DNA from: Medicago truncatula
Lineage: Eukaryota > Streptophyta > Magnoliopsida > Fabales > Fabaceae
Length of the DNA: 64,000 bases
NCBI RefSeq assembly: GCF_003473485.1
Contig: NC_053047.1
Coordinates: 5,285,001-5,349,000 of the forward strand
Direction: 5' to 3'
The notes under the pieces were generated by a model. The model ran no database searches, was not told where the DNA came from, and was given only the letters and a program-made list of their open reading frames with translations. Below are positions 63,824-64,000 of the stretch, one piece after another; within the stretch, counting starts at the first letter, position 1; every line of letters starts with the position of its first letter. Position numbers and translations under genes: made by a program.

Positions 63824-63905
63824 ATGGTGAAGGAAAACGACTCCAAAACCATTGGAGATAGTCTATCACCCAACAATCCTACCTCAGATCATTATTTTTC
63901 CTCCG
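63824..63905 (+). CDS. Gene F: first exon of a possible TNL, runs off the window
   Basis: The ATG at 63824 gives MVKENDSKTIGD, LSPNNPTSDHYFSS and one base of a glycine codon, followed by a good donor (ccg|gtatgt at 63906). Upstream sequence matches that of the TIR relic at 31947. If real, the TIR would be in the next exon, outside the window. That resembles gene A, where the start also lies in a separate exon before the TIR. The short frame alone is weak evidence. Confidence 0.4.
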
Positions 63906-64000
63906 GTATGTTTCTCTCCAGTTTCCTACAATGTTGACATCTACATCATTATTTTTAACATTCAATTCTCACTCATTTTTTGTTTTTTTAAGTTTTGAAA

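Overview
The window is plant nuclear DNA: AT-rich, intron-bearing, and dense in retrotransposons, MITEs and SINEs. The resistance genes belong to the RCT1/KR1-like TIR-NBS-LRR (TNL) type that is common in legumes, so a papilionoid legume such as Medicago or a close relative is the most likely source. That assignment is inference; I could not search a database.

Layout: 1-3.3 kb holds the 3' end of a decayed TNL, a LINE RNase H remnant and a chimeric organelle-derived insert. 3.9-17.7 kb holds TNL gene A (+), interrupted in an intron by a young antisense Copia element (9664-15313). 19.3-23.0 kb is TNL pseudogene B (+), with no TIR exon. 23.9-29.7 kb is intact TNL gene C (-). 30-37 kb is AT-rich sequence with a fold-back element, a SINE, a broken TIR exon and a FAR1-like pseudogene. 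37.5-43.7 kb is TNL gene D (+), whose 3' end is cut by a second Copia element (43703-46890). 46.9-50.2 kb holds a duplicated remnant segment and a short non-autonomous LTR element. 50.3-50.6 kb is a cysteine-rich peptide pseudogene (-). 51.4-55.6 kb is TNL pseudogene E (+). 57.1-63.4 kb is a LINE with target-site duplication. The right edge carries the start of another TNL-like gene (F).

The most interesting result is gene A. Two small exons at 3945-3953 and 4039-4156, which are easy to miss, encode the first half of a heavy-metal-associated (HMA) domain with an MHCHGC motif. The second half of the same HMA fold lies at the start of the TIR exon (from 6661), in matching splice phase. The seven exons join into one open frame of 1160 codons plus stop: HMA-TIR-NB-ARC-LRR-C-JID. 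No in-frame ATG occurs in the TIR exon before the catalytic glutamate, so the HMA exons must supply the start. Gene D carries a different N-terminal extension with a 1-8-14 calmodulin-binding pattern (W17, F24, F30), resembling the autoinhibitory N-terminus of plasma-membrane Ca2+-ATPases. The cluster therefore looks like a place where TNLs acquire unrelated N-terminal modules, possibly acting as integrated decoys.

Working model: the intact genes (A, C and the slightly shortened D) would act as intracellular NAD-cleaving immune receptors. Pseudogenes B and E and the fragments at 0.5 and 32 kb are duplication debris that could still feed gene conversion.
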